DNA of 64,000 nt from Gloeophyllum trabeum ATCC 11539 (lineage: Eukaryota; Basidiomycota; Agaricomycetes; Gloeophyllales; Gloeophyllaceae): assembly GCF_000344685.1 (NCBI RefSeq), contig NW_006920420.1:617376-681375 (forward strand), written 5' to 3'. The notes beneath the pieces were generated by a model, which worked only from the letters and a program-made list of their open reading frames with translations, did no database searches and was not told where the DNA came from. This document shows positions 46,143 through 57,471 of the stretch, piece after piece. How positions within the stretch are numbered: the stretch's first letter is position 1; each line of letters opens with the position of its first letter. Position numbers and translations under genes: made by a program.

Positions 46143-48473
46143 TCATGTCATACTCCCGTCACGATGCTCGATGTACGTATAGTCTTTCGCGTCCCTCCCG
46201 CCTCTCTCTACGTCTACACCCACCAATATTGGTACCGCAACCCAGATCATGAACACAAGGAAGAAGAATGCATAGCGGATATTGCCCGTGAGGTCCGCAA
46301 TGACGCCAACGACAAGTGGGCCGACAAAGGAGCTGGACTACATCCATCATCAGTTAAGAATAACGAAGGAAAACTGAGAGTGGGGACCTTGTCTGTGATG
46401 GAGAAGAGGCCGTACCTATAAAGCACGGACGTCAGACCGAAAAACAATGGAGGTATACCTCTACTCACCATCTAGCTTCCTCCCCAGGCGGTATCAACTC
46501 TGCATAGAAGGCCCTCGCGTAACTTTGAAAGGACCCATAAACCGAACCTGCAGTTGTGTAGCTCTGCTTAGACGCGTCCAACCCTTTTCAGACCAAGCGT
46601 GACTCACCAAAATACACAGCCAGCCCGAACATCTCTCCCGGTGTCGTCAAACCCCCGAACTTGACATTCCCATCCCTGAACACTGGCAAAAATCCGAGGC
46701 ACCCATAAGCAGGGATAGCGGACGCTATCACAACCAGAGTAACAAGTATACGCAGATTGGTGAAATGATAGCGCCGTTGCAAAACTGGGACAACCAAAGA
46801 ACCGAGGATGCCCGAGAAGGGCGTAATGATACCGATGAGGATCAGGGAGGACGCGGGCATGTGGAGAGTAGTCTTGCCAAAGAGGATCGCGGTGGAGGTG
46901 ATGGTTGAGAAGCCTAGCAAAGAAATGAATACGGATGCACAAACGGGGAACGCCGGAATGCCCACCATCTGAGAGCAAGAACCACGCCACGAGGTATCGG
47001 AAAGTATTTCTTAACCTCTTCACTTCCCGCCAGCTGAGCATTCTGCCCAGCCTCTTCCACGCGTCAATGATCTCAGTCCACACGACCGCCCCCTTGGCTG
47101 TAGTATCTACACTGACAAATTCCTCCCCATCGAGGTCGGTAGCTAATCGTACCGCCCCTTCCTCTTCGGCTTCGCCGCCCGGAAGCCAGAGCCCTGCAAT
47201 TATTGTTCCGATGAACCACCAGATACCGCTCGCGCCAATAGCGAGCCTGAGTGCCCACGTCGACCCGCCCAGCTTCGTTACCGGAACCAGGGTAAGGATG
47301 AGCACGATAATCCCCGCCGCATAACCTGTAGCAATGCCGTGCGACGAGATACGGGAGGTCGCCGAAGACAGCAAAGCGTCATATTCATGTTTGGCTTGAA
47401 CCACATCGGATTGGAAGAGCGGCTCCGACCCTTCCTCACCTTCAGATGGGTACGACTCCAGCGCCTCAGGGTCCGTCACGACCGCGGCGAGGCTGGACGT
47501 GGGCAACTCCTGCATCGTGGCGAACGACTCGCACACCTCGGGCTCGCCCTTGGCGAGGCTCGGAAGGTAGGCGTTCATTGCCACTACTGAGGCGCCAAAA
47601 CCTACGTTTGCGATGATGGAGAGTAGGGCGGAGGCCCACCACACGGGAGATGTGGATGGGAGGACAAGGAAAAGTGCAGCAGCAAGTGAGCCGCCGAGAG
47701 CGAAGCCCAGAAGAAGCGTCTTTCTGCGGGTCGCTGCGATGACAATATTTATTTCAGTGCAAGACAGTCCATCCGGATGGGCTGCTTACGATGATTAGCT
47801 ATCGAGCCGATAGATATAACTGTTATAGCTTGTAGGAAGACCGATATTGAGTAGACGTAAAGACTAAGGATACATGATCGTAAGACAATTGTTCAGGGCC
47901 GATCGTTCCATATCCAAGAAGAAACGCAATCGCAAGGGTGCAATATTTGCAGGCGCATGTAGTACCAGCAGCAGGCACGCTCATGCAGCGTCGCAGACGT
48001 ACATGATTCTTGCGGACAATACGGCATACAGTCCCGCAGTATCGTCCTCAGAAATCATGTCAGTCCACAATAAATTGCTCTACACCTCCGCTAAAGTTGC
48101 GAATATTTGTAAGGCACGGGGTCCTCAGAACACACCTGAAGCTTGCGGTATCTATCCACGCCCACCCCAGCTTCACTGCACATCTCTCTCTAGAGTCCGT
48201 GTCTGTCGCATTTGACGCCTTGGACGAGCACCTCGTCAGCTTGTCAGGCAGAATATACCCATTATCACGCGCAAATTGTTCGAGGCAGATCGGGAGGAAG
48301 AGGGTCAGTGATACAATTACGAACACCTCACTTGCAATAGAGCATAACAGTCAGAGTATGAATCAATACAGAGATTGGAATAGGAATACGAACCTGGCGA
48401 ACGCGTATGTGAGCCAGCCCCGCAGGTGTTTCTTATGCTGTCCCGCAGACACGCTGTCAGCCTCAAGCGACAT
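46143..48473 (-). CDS. ATG22: Autophagy-related protein 22 (vacuolar amino-acid effluxer)
   Basis: Eight exons 5' to 3': 48394-48473, 48136-48330, 47790-47863, 46966-47733, 46608-46913, 46469-46547, 46388-46415, 46143-46337; 574 residues, all phases close. Family marks in order: LRGWLTYAFASEVFVIVSLT, LFLPICLEQFARDNG, GWAWIDTASFSLYVYSISV, ISIGSIANHPTRRKTLLLGF, NAYLPSLAKG, SSHGIATGYAAGI, RLRNTFRYLVAWFLLSDG, QSYARAFYAELIPPGEEARW and YGLFSITDKSSSFVGPLVV. About twelve membrane spans, with a central acidic loop (EEAEEEGAV). Known role: exports leucine and other amino acids from the vacuole after autophagic breakdown. Intron 47864-48135 (272 nt) is long for this gene, and exon 7 is 28 nt. Convergent with SDR paralogue 2, 162 bp apart. 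Confidence 0.9.
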
Positions 48474-50101
48474 GTCTCCACTTCAGTATGCCAGTGCGAG
48501 AACAATATACAAAGGCTCTTGAAAGCACGATTAGGAGGGGCGTACTCGGAGGCCCATGGATGCCAGCAAGTGGTGTTAAACGAGGAAGTCACCTTCAGTT
48601 GGAAGGACTGGGGGATCCGGAGGTTATGATGTCGGCCACGTGGCTGCGGCGGGGAGCTCGTTCCGACTCCCGAGTTCGTTCATGAGCAGCTTTCCACTGG
48701 CAGAGTCCAGTTCACATAGGCTTGATACTGCGCCTCCTAAATAAGACTTAGTAGACGAGCAACTGTCTTAAATGGAGGCTTGTTCATTTTTGGTATCGAC
48801 GTCGCGGAAGTCTTCCAAAGCTCTCGCGCGTTCCAAGAAAGGCAGGCTTCTCTGCCAGAAACGGCAGGCTCGCGTGGATGGCATCTGCCGAGCGTCGGCA
48901 TGCGCAACTACACGGTGCAATCCTCGACCTCTCCCAGCTGATTTGAGCAGAGAAAAGAGCCCAATTAGCGTCTATATTGCACTGCATGGTCTCCCGTACA
49001 GCGGAGTGAATTTCTTCTCAAATCGGAACCTCTCTGTATAGAATTAGCAGCCTGTTCTTAGCTTATGAGGCCCAAAACAGCTTCAGGTGTCGTAATCCTT
49101 TACAGCCGCCAAAATTAACATTAGAAAACAGTATATAGGCTCTTAAGCAACGAGTATTAAAGTTGGTGAGGGTCGCGCCCTCCTCAAAAGCTTTGAATTG
49201 TGCAGAGAGCACTACAGAGCGTGCAGCGGCGCACACGGTATGCACGTGGAGTACCGTCCTGACGGTGCCGCCAATACCAAATCGAGTAGACGTCGTTGCC
49301 TAAAACGGCGCAAGGGGAGACTTCACTGGCGCGTATCGGGAAAGTGACCTACAGTGCCTTGCATAAGAAACTGAACATCGCGTTTCCCCGCGCGTTGTTT
49401 GCTCGCGCCAAATATACCCTTTTCGGGTAGGTCCGGAAGGCCTCTCGCGGGACCGTTTGTTGGGCAGGGACTCGCAGACGCCCCGAGACGGCTCGAAAGG
49501 CTTCAGAGAATGCATGAAATGTATATTCTACTACTACACTAAGGGCTGTAAATCATTACACTCTGCCCCCACCTGTATGCCTAGCTACCCTCCCTCTCGA
49601 TGGGTCTTTGTCGCACATTTGCCGATACCCGAAAAGGGTATATTTGGCGCGGACAAACAACGCGCGCGGAAATGCGATGTTCAGTTTCTTATGCAAGGTA
49701 CTGTAGCCTAAGTTCACACACTCGCTGCTATCCTGGACAGGACTCTTGGTAGCGTCTCAGAGCCCTGCATTTTATAATACTTTAACAGGTATCAACGTCA
49801 CAGTGGTAGACACGATGCTTTAACGACAAGAAACCGAACATCGGTACGACGGAAGGAAGAATTCAAACGATTCAGAGGACAAGAAGTGAAAGCGAAAGCA
49901 AAGCCCTCAGACCAATTAGAAGAAACTTTAGGAACTCGGTTGGGGAAACATCCAAAATCTCTTTCAGTCAGCTCCTGGACCTGAGGTGACTTGACGTGAT
50001 CTGGTGCGCAAGGAAAGGGTGTTGGATCAGGAAGTCAACTGACGGGAACTAGCCCACAGCGACTGACCTCTGGGTGGAATGCCCCTTCATTGACAATGGG
50101 T
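48474..50101. other. Gene-poor stretch carrying a long inverted repeat
   Basis: 1.6 kb between the ATG22 start and the hydrophobin stop. No coding segment supported. Its main feature is the inverted repeat at 49349-49706. Confidence 0.4.
49349..49706. repeat. Long inverted repeat, ~81-bp arms around a ~195-bp spacer
   Basis: Left arm 49349-49429 and right arm ~49626-49706 are reverse complements with about five mismatches in 81 bases. Shared anchors include GCATAAGAAACTGAACATCG and AAATATACCCTTTTCGGGTA. Neither the arms nor the spacer hold a credible reading frame. Could be a MITE or a hairpin RNA source. No target-site duplication is evident. Confidence 0.8.
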
Positions 50102-50569
50102 TTACCATTCGAGGGTGATGGGAATACACCCCACGGATACCAGACCGCCTGTCAAACCGGTGATATCAGAACAGTGCAGCCACTGAAAACATCTGGAAAA
50201 ACCCATACCTGACGAGTTATCAGAGCAACAGACGGGCTGCGCGGAGCTATACAACCACAGTCGTGTCAGTGGTCGCTTCGAGAACAAAAGGGGTGATTGT
50301 ACTTACCAAGTAGCCCCGTTGCCGAGGCCGCCAACGGTTAGCGGGGAGCATTGCAAGCCGATGGGCACGTTGAGACCATCCACAACGATGCCCAGGAGCC
50401 CTAGGAGGTTGGTCATGTCGGGACTTCCGGCGGTCTGCACCTGCTGGCAGCACTGAATCGCGCCGGTGTTGCACTGGCCTCCAGCGACCTGGCGGGCAGA
50501 GAGCGGGCTGGCGGAAGCCAAGACAAGGAGAGAGAAGAGTGTGAAGAGCTTGACGAGGATGGAGTACAT
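50102..50569 (-). CDS. Class I hydrophobin
   Basis: Exons 50307-50569, 50209-50246, 50102-50148; 115 residues. Signal peptide ([20 protein letters not shown]), then the eight-cysteine hydrophobin pattern: [10 protein letters not shown] (Cys 1-3), LQCSPL (Cys 4), WCSAQPVCC region (Cys 5-7) and VGCIPI (Cys 8). The codon for the fifth Cys is split by intron 1. Secreted, and assembles at hydrophobic interfaces as an amphipathic film on hyphae or fruit bodies. Its Cys core is about 75% identical (42 of 56 positions counted by eye) to that of the neighbour at 51686-52794, with introns in the same places and phases, so the two arose by tandem duplication. Confidence 0.95.
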
Positions 50570-50681
50570 CTTGGTTTTTTATTCAGAGGTAAGGAATGTG
50601 TTTCAATGAGTGACGAGTGGGCGAGATGAGTGGAAGGCGCAAACGAGAAATTCTCGATGGGTTCACAGAACCAGACTGCGA

Positions 50682-50689
50682 CTTATATA
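50682..50689 (-). promoter_or_regulatory. Putative TATA box of the short hydrophobin gene
   Basis: TATATAAG on the minus strand, 113-120 bp upstream of the start codon at 50569. This is a usual distance for highly expressed fungal hydrophobin genes. Confidence 0.55.
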
Positions 50690-51271
50690 GGATCGCGGGC
50701 TTGGTGCGGGACTGTCCATTTCTTCAATTGATGAAAGGAGACATGTCTCGGATGCTTGTTGCGAATAGAAGGGGAAATTTGTTGACAACCGCCAGATCTT
50801 CGGCAGTGCAAAATAGAGAAATATTCATCCGGTGACAGTAGTTCACGGCACTGTCAGATTTTGGTCGGAGGGTTAGATGAGGAACGACATATTATGGCGA
50901 ACAAGGTGGACATGAAGCGGACGCTGGCAGACGCCACAGTATGGAAGCGAACACGTATGATTAGAAGCGCTCGGGATGCGAGATCCCATCGGGAACCACG
51001 GAAGCAAAACCTTTCGTTCTTATGATTGGATGTTGGTCAAGAATCGAGATACTTACCTCGAAAGCACCTCCAAACGTAGGCCTCAGGCTCTCCTGTCGGA
51101 CCCAGGTAGGTGCTAGATGATACAAACCTACCGAACGTAGGTGAAGTATTCGGTACGCTCCTCAGACAACGGTCAACCTTTCCGGTAGGTAGACGCAGTG
51201 AGGGAGGCGAAGTGGTCAGCGGTCGTGTTAAATGCACTCCACTTGCATGAAGGCACGCTGAAATGGATCAC

Positions 51272-51322
51272 CGCCAAACAGAGCAGACCACCAAACAGAG
51301 CAGACTGCCAAACAGAACAGAG
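51272..51322 (+). repeat. Tandem repeat, three copies of 17 bp
   Basis: Unit CGCCAAACAGAGCAGAC with two close variants in direct succession, upstream of the short hydrophobin gene. Confidence 0.65.
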
Positions 51323-51685
51323 TGCTTTCAGATAGTCGCTCAACCTATTTAGGAGCCACACGATAATGTACCTGAATTGGCCACATGTCGCTCACGTACG
51401 ATAACCCATGCCCTTGTGGCCCGACAGCAATCTTGTATAGTAGGCTTAGCATTTCTATATATTCGTGTATAGGTGTTCAAGTCAAATAACGACGGAGGAT
51501 GTATTAAACTATAGGCTAGTATTTCCGACAATGTAACCAGTAAAGCAGGGAAAGAAGCAACATAGAAGTAGGCACGAAGGGTCGTTTTTGTAGTGTATGC
51601 ATATACTGCGTCACTAGGGGTCAGAAGATGATGGAACGAAGAGACACCCGAGCCCACCTGAGTTTGTCTAGACGGACAATCCAGC

Positions 51686-52794
51686 TCAGCCGATCAGGCT
51701 GATAGGCATGCAGCCAACCGAGATGAGGCCACCTGTGTCAAATATTAATAAGCACTTGTTAAAGCTCAGCCAATTCAACGAGGCGGCTTACCAGACGAGT
51801 TATCCTCACAGCAGACAGGGTTCGCGGTGCTGCCCACGCAAGTCAGCCCTTCGTCCCCATCGATCACATCAGGTAAGCACACTCACCAAGTCGCCCCGCC
51901 CCCAAGCCCCCCAACCGTGAGTGGACTACACTGGAATCCAATGGGCACGTTGAGCCCCTCCAGCACGATCCCCACCAAGCTGAGGACATCGGTCATCCCA
52001 GGATCCCCAGAGTTCTGCACCTGTTGACAGCACTGCAGAGATCCGGTGTTGCATTGCCCGGTCGCGTCTGGAGCGGCAGGCAGGACAGCGGTCGGCGTCG
52101 CGGCCAAAGAAGTCGTGGGTGACCCAGAAGTGGAGACAGCCGGTAAAGTGACGGGGTCTGTTGTGCTGGGAGAAGAAATGATATCTGTAGTCGTAGGGGA
52201 GGAGGAAGTGGGGACGGCCGGCGTGGTAACCGGGTCTGTTACACTGGGTGAAGAAATGGGTGTGGATGTGGGAACGGATGGCGTGGTGACCGGGTCAGTG
52301 ACGGTGGGCGAGGAAATGGGCCCCGTGCTCGTGGACCCGCTGGTGCTCGGGGTGTCCGTGGTCACCACATTCGTCACTACAGGAGTAGTTGGCGAGATCG
52401 TGGATGCCGGGGAAGTAACGGGATCAGTGACTGCATCGCCAATGGACGTGCTCCCACTGGGAATGGAGGCGGGCACCGAGCTCGGTCCCCCACTAGCCGA
52501 GATCGTAGATGAAGAAACGGAACCGGGGGAGGTGGAAATCCCAGCGCTCCCGGTAGGAGCGGTGGTGGTGAGGACGAATGTAGGCGTAGGAGCGTTAGCG
52601 CCACTGCTGATTGGTGGACTGGGGAGCACAGTAGGCGTCGTGACTACGGAAACGACTACTGAGGTAGAAGTCACCACGAGGGTGGACGTAGTCATGGGGA
52701 TGGCGACGTCGGAGGGACTAGGGCACACACACGCCTGGGGGTCCGCAAACGCGACGGCCAAAGACGAGGCCAGCAGTAAGAATTGCACGCGCAT
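51686..52794 (-). CDS. Class I hydrophobin with a ~230-residue Ser/Thr/Pro-rich N-terminal extension
   Basis: Exons 51887-52794, 51792-51829, 51686-51732; 330 residues, against about 100-120 for ordinary class I hydrophobins. Seen: signal peptide MRVQFLLLASSLAVAFA, a short Cys pair (ACVC), then ~230 residues of Ser/Thr/Pro/Val. These include a repeated block built on TDPVT (four copies of DPVT, for example VTDPVTTPAVPTS). A complete eight-cysteine hydrophobin core starts at about residue 247 (QCNTGSLQCC, FQCSPL, NPVCC, VGCMPI). Exons 2 and 3 (38 and 47 nt) match the neighbouring hydrophobin exactly in length and phase. No stop, intron signal or frame change separates extension and core, so the fusion is real at the DNA level. 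An in-frame ATG exists at 52866, but the signal peptide favours 52794. The extension is probably O-mannosylated; this is inference. Confidence 0.9.
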
Positions 52795-53149
52795 GATGAA
52801 GCAAACGAGCGACGATAGTAAAGAGCGTGGATGGAGTGATAAAGGGCCTGTGGAAGAGAAGACCAATGATTGAGAAACAAATCAGACTTGGATCGCACTT
52901 TTATCTGGGCCCTTGGAAGTACCCAACGAGACAAAAAAATCCCATGAAGCCAAACCTGACCCAACCCGAGGCGTCCAATCCGAAGTGTACCTCATCTTCC
53001 AACTTGTCTTCACCCGCACGGCAGGGAAGCGAACTGCGCCGATCCCTCATGACAGGAACTCGGAGCCGACAATTCCACCAGTCCCTCGTACCGACCAAAC
53101 CCAAAACAAGAGCAATATAATATATTTTCACAGTACAGAGCAAGACGCA
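52795..53149. promoter_or_regulatory. Promoter region of the long hydrophobin gene
   Basis: 355 bp between its start and the STE24 stop. GATAAAAG on the minus strand near 52898-52905, about 105 bp upstream of the ATG, is a weak TATA candidate. Confidence 0.35.
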
Positions 53150-55233
53150 CTACAACTCCTTTTTGGCGCTATCCGCGGCAATCCTGGGTGCGCGCTTCTG
53201 AATCCCCTCAATAGCCTTCAGCCTTTCCGTCAGTGTCGGGTGGGAGTGATGGTATGCCGAGTATCTATCGCAACACATTCAATCAGTCAAACATGCCTCA
53301 GCGAAGAACGATGAACAAGAGGGCAGACGCACAGCCAATCCACCCAAACAGTGGATAAATTCTTTACGTGCAGCGTAATCAACGCGCGCTTGAGCCGCTC
53401 GCCCATATCCGCCATGTCCTCGACCTCCTTCTTCTCCTCCTCGCTCAACTGCAGCTTCCCTGTACCGTTGATTAAGCCGAGTTAGTTCTATTACGGACGG
53501 GGAGGGTGCTTACCGGCGGCGTTGTCCTGGAAGAGCTTCGCGGGGAGCTCGGTCGCGAAGCGGTCGGCCTGCCACTCAAATTGGCGACTAATGAAGTTCA
53601 GGCCGATACCGACGACTGCTTCCATTGGCGTCAATATCATCTACATTCACCGCGACCAAGGAAGATTTGTTAGTCGAGACAACACAACAAGTGCAAAGTG
53701 AGGCTACGAAGCCGCCTGTCGCTTACCTGGAATAAGAGGAATGCGACGATGGTAGGCGGGTTCCGTGCCACATGTTCGGGGAAGTCGAACGAGCGGAGGA
53801 CCGGCGGGGCGTGCAAGAATGCGGGGAACAGAGAGAGTATTGTGAAAATGTGTGCCTGGGAGATAAGGAGGAGCTTTGACGGGTGCAGGAAGTACCAGTG
53901 GCCCAGCTCATGCGCTACAAATTGTAGAATAACAAGTCAGAGTCGTAAGATGGGAGTCCATGGTGAAGGTACGCGCCTAGTACAGCCTCAATGTCTTCCG
54001 GCGGGCTTTCCTTGATTAACGTATCAAAGATGACGATGTGCTTACTCTGCGCAAGATCAGCGCATGAAGTATAGTCGCGAGTCAAATACACTTACCCAGG
54101 GCAGTCCGAAAAAGTACGCGTTACTATGCGAGCTGCGCTTCGATCCGTCGATCTCATAGAGGTGCTTGAGCGGGAACTTCAGTTTCGACGCCATCGACTC
54201 GATCCTGCCGCGCAGCGGGCCCTCGGGGAGCGGCGAAAGCTTGTTGAACAGCGGCTGGATGACAGTCGGGTACAGCACGACCATGCTAAGCTGGAACGCG
54301 AGCCTAACACCATGTCAGAGCGCGTCTCAAGCAGCAGCAGTGTATGCGGAATACACACAGGAAGCCCATCAACCACGGGACGAAGCGGTCGCCAGCCCAC
54401 TTGAATATTTTCAGGAAGGCGGCGAGGAAGGGTGCACCAATTCCAAAGCCAAGCGCCCATCCCTTGAGCATGTCCGTGACGAACAGGGAAGGGGTGGTCT
54501 TGTTGAAGCCGTGTTTTTCCTCCAGGACGAAGGTTTGGTAGACCGAGAGGGGGAGCGAGGGTAGAGACGAGATGAAAAAGAGCACCGCAGAGAACAGTAT
54601 CGACTGTGGTATCTACAGCCCTCCGGTGTTCAGTGGCAGTTCCCGTTCCTGTCGTGGCACAGTAAACGTACCTCGTACGCCGGGCCATATCCAAACCTGC
54701 TAAGTATCTTCCCTGCAATATCCCAAGACCATGCGTATGCACCAAATTGAATTAGGGCCGAGTCGATAACCTGCTTGTAGATCCCAGCAAAGAGGGAGAA
54801 TTTGGCCTTGTCCTTCCCATATCTCTGGGACTTTTCGAAGGTGTCCTTGTCGAAGTGGCCTTCAAGGATGGCAGGGGGGGCCGCCTTTGAGTAGAGGGGA
54901 TATTGACGCAGACTATATCAGCCAAGAAGCGCAAATATGAGTATGTCATGTCATGTCATGTCACGTTGCGTTGTCAGTCCATTCGCTGGAAGGTAGGCGA
55001 GAGCTAGTACGACCGGAGGGCGGCAACCCCGCCGCGTCCGCGGCATACTAGCACTCGCGTACGCCCAGCAAAGAAGCTAGACACCTGCAGGACGTCACTC
55101 ACAGTAGGTAGGACTCGAAAAGTGTAACGCCCCAGGAGAAGGACTGCACGTATAGCTTCCAATTTATTGGCTGTACCGAAACGAACGAAAGCTTGCTCTG
55201 TATGCGGCCCAGCAGGGCGTGCAGAAAATCCAT
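53150..55233 (-). CDS. STE24: CAAX prenyl protease 1 (Ste24)
   Basis: Nine exons 5' to 3': 55103-55233, 54672-54912, 54359-54612, 54096-54303, 53977-54046, 53727-53914, 53514-53640, 53333-53459, 53150-53264; 486 residues. Integral ER/inner-nuclear membrane zinc protease that trims prenylated CaaX proteins, such as fungal lipopeptide pheromones. Seen: an N-terminal amphipathic WKLYVQSFSWGVTLFESYL region, TFVLEEKHGFNKTT, GSKRSSHSNAYFFG, HELGHW zinc site at about residues 303-307, and FEWQADRFA with the third zinc-ligand Glu near 386. The C-terminus KKEL is a dilysine ER-retrieval type signal. The intron 53915-53976 begins GCGCGT and is needed as GC-AG to restore VLAHELGHW. The first intron (54913-55102, 190 nt) holds four ATGTC repeats. 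Confidence 0.93.
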
Positions 55234-56158
55234 TATGAGCGCAGTGTGTTCAGACGCACATGAAAATCCGTGGTAAACGAGAGAGAGAGCAACGCCAACG
55301 AGAACGCGGTGAGACGCTAGTCTCCCGAAGTCAGACCGTATTGCCTCCCTTATAAGGCAGGTGGAGGGCGGTCGGCATATAACGGTCTGCTTCCAGTCGC
55401 GCCTGCCTTGGCTGGCTCACCGATTTCAACATCACGTGAATTGTCCCACGGCCTTTGCCTCTATTCTCTGCTCTACTTTCGCTGCCTGGATGCATAACCA
55501 GGATCTCTTTTGACTGCATCTACAACTGAATACCATGTAATGGTACAGTTATGTGTTTTTATAACATCAAAACACTCAGAATATGCGACAGGACCATGGC
55601 AAGAGTTGCTGACTCAGCACCTCTGGCTCTTCCTAATTTGGACACCATCTCATCCTTTTGCCTCCCCGGCGTGTTTGTGAGCCATAGCGCCCTCGCACCT
55701 TGCACCCGGTGCACATTGGACGGGTATATGCCAGACTAAAGCAGAGTATGGATAAATTAATGTATATTTTAATTGGCAAGCATCATATACCAGCACAAAC
55801 TGCATGGCAACAGCAGAAATGTAGCAGTTAATGAGGATTCATGTCTCCCTTACCTCTCTATTGCTCTGGAATACACATAATAAGGCTACACACACATTGT
55901 GAGGGCAAAGGACAACCTGAAAGAGCTTCAAACGCGCTCATACTCGCGTTCGACACTGCAGCGAGCGCGTCCTAAATGAGTGCACGTGACACTACAGGGT
56001 CCGAATATGCCTAATGTGCCAAGTGCCGCGCGTCTGGATGCAGACTAGTGAGACGCGTACCACGGACACGTCAAGCTGTGCGCGTCAAGTGACCTCCCCG
56101 CCGTCGCCGCCGGCAGCCTACACTCCCTTGCCTCGACGTCCGTCTCCACTCAGTTCGA
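55234..56158. other. Divergent promoter region, STE24 and unknown gene
   Basis: 925 bp. Contains CACGTG at 55983-55988 and ACGCGT at 56053-56058, both close to the plus-strand gene. No coding segment seen. Confidence 0.4.
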
Positions 56159-57471
56159 ATGTTCCCAAGGCCGTCCAAGCGAAAACACCGCGCGTCCGCG
56201 AAGTCTCGCCAGAGACACAGGCCGAGCCAGCACTCAGAACACGCCGAGCATGGTAACAATTCCGACGACGAGCATGAGCTCGAATCGCAGCCGGACCCGG
56301 CGCTCTTCATCCAGGCGTACGAGGCCGACTTGGTGCGCGGCCCGCAAGCATGGGCAGCAGCTGACTCACTCGAGGTTGTCCGAGTGAAAGATGGGGATCG
56401 TGAAGTAGTGAAGGCAGGGGAGGGTCTCATTCGATGGGGAGGGGCTGGTAACAGTAGGTACGAGGACGAGGAAGTACAAGCGGGGAATGCAAGACAGCAG
56501 GAAATCTGGGTGGACAGGTACGTTGACATTCCTCAGAAACTGCGAGCTGTACGACGGTCCTGTAACGCTGTTGGGCGTCCGATAATATATGCTATTGCTC
56601 TAATCTTATTCTACGGGTGCTGACATCCCTTGACGAGCACTCCTGTAAACCGTGATGTAGAGGCATGCTGGGTTTCCCATTCCTTCTTCGCCTCACGGAC
56701 ATCACTAAGCGTCTATGATATCACAGATACGATGCCCGCCTGCTCCTAGACGCCCTGCCCTCCAGCATTGCGGACACACAGGAGCCACTGTCCCCTACGC
56801 TCAGCACCTCCGGCTGGTCTGACCTGCCCTCTGACTCCGAAGACACGTTCTTCTTCACCCCCGCCGAGCTCGAAGACTACCACCGCCAGAAACGACGGCG
56901 CATTATCGACGCCGCGCGCGAGGAGCGTCTCCGGGCACTCCGCGAGGAAGACGACACCACCTTCGCGCAGAATCCGGAGGAAGACAGGTGGGGCGGGAGC
57001 GACGAGGAGCCCGACGCGCCGCAGCGCGAGCTCATGCGGCGCACCGCGGTGCACCTCAGCACCTCCCCGAACCCCGCGCAGCTGGAGATGCGCATCCTTG
57101 CGAACCACGGCGCGGACAAGCGCTTTGCGTTCTTGAGGGGGAGGTGGTCACGAGCGTGGCGCACGGTCAAGGCGGGCGTCAGGCAGGAGCAAGCACGAGC
57201 GAAAGAGAAGGAGAGTGAGAAGCCGGCGTTGGGAGGGTTGGCGGGGTATGGCGATAGTGATGAGGATGAGGGTAGCGAGAAGGGTGGTGATGACGATAGG
57301 GGTGGCGGCTCTAGTAAGCGGGAGATAGGCGAGGCACAAGCAGACGCAGCGGGCGCTATCGCGGAAGAACAGGCAGGAGACACTGATAAGGAGGAGGCTA
57401 TGAAGGCTGCCAGACGTGCCAAAGCAAAGGAATGGGCTGCGAAACGGAAAGCGGCCAAGGAAGCTGAGTGA
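56159..57471 (+). CDS. Charged protein of unknown function
   Basis: Exons 56159-56517 and 56727-57471; 367 residues. Not recognised. Seen: a basic N-terminus (SKRKHRASAKSRQRHR), an acidic His-rich stretch, a DRYDARLLLDALP motif at the exon junction, WSDLPSDSEDTFFF followed by a long helix with YHRQKRRRIIDAAREERL, then NPAQLEMRILANHGADKRFAFLRGRW, which looks like a conserved short motif, and a Glu/Lys/Ala-rich coiled-coil tail ending KEWAAKRKAAKEAE. The composition suggests a nuclear or RNA-associated protein, but that is only inference. The intron (209 nt) is longer than the local norm and could hide a short exon. Confidence 0.7.

Larger units (their letters stand above)
50570..51685. other. 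Promoter of the short hydrophobin and 3' flank of the long one
   Basis: 1.1 kb without a gene. It holds the TATA element at 50682 and a 17-bp tandem repeat at 51272. Confidence 0.4.

Noticed and set aside
52046..52873. 275-codon plus-strand open frame
   Set aside because: Antisense shadow of the Ser/Thr-rich hydrophobin exon; the Val/Gly/Thr composition is a by-product of the opposite strand's codons.
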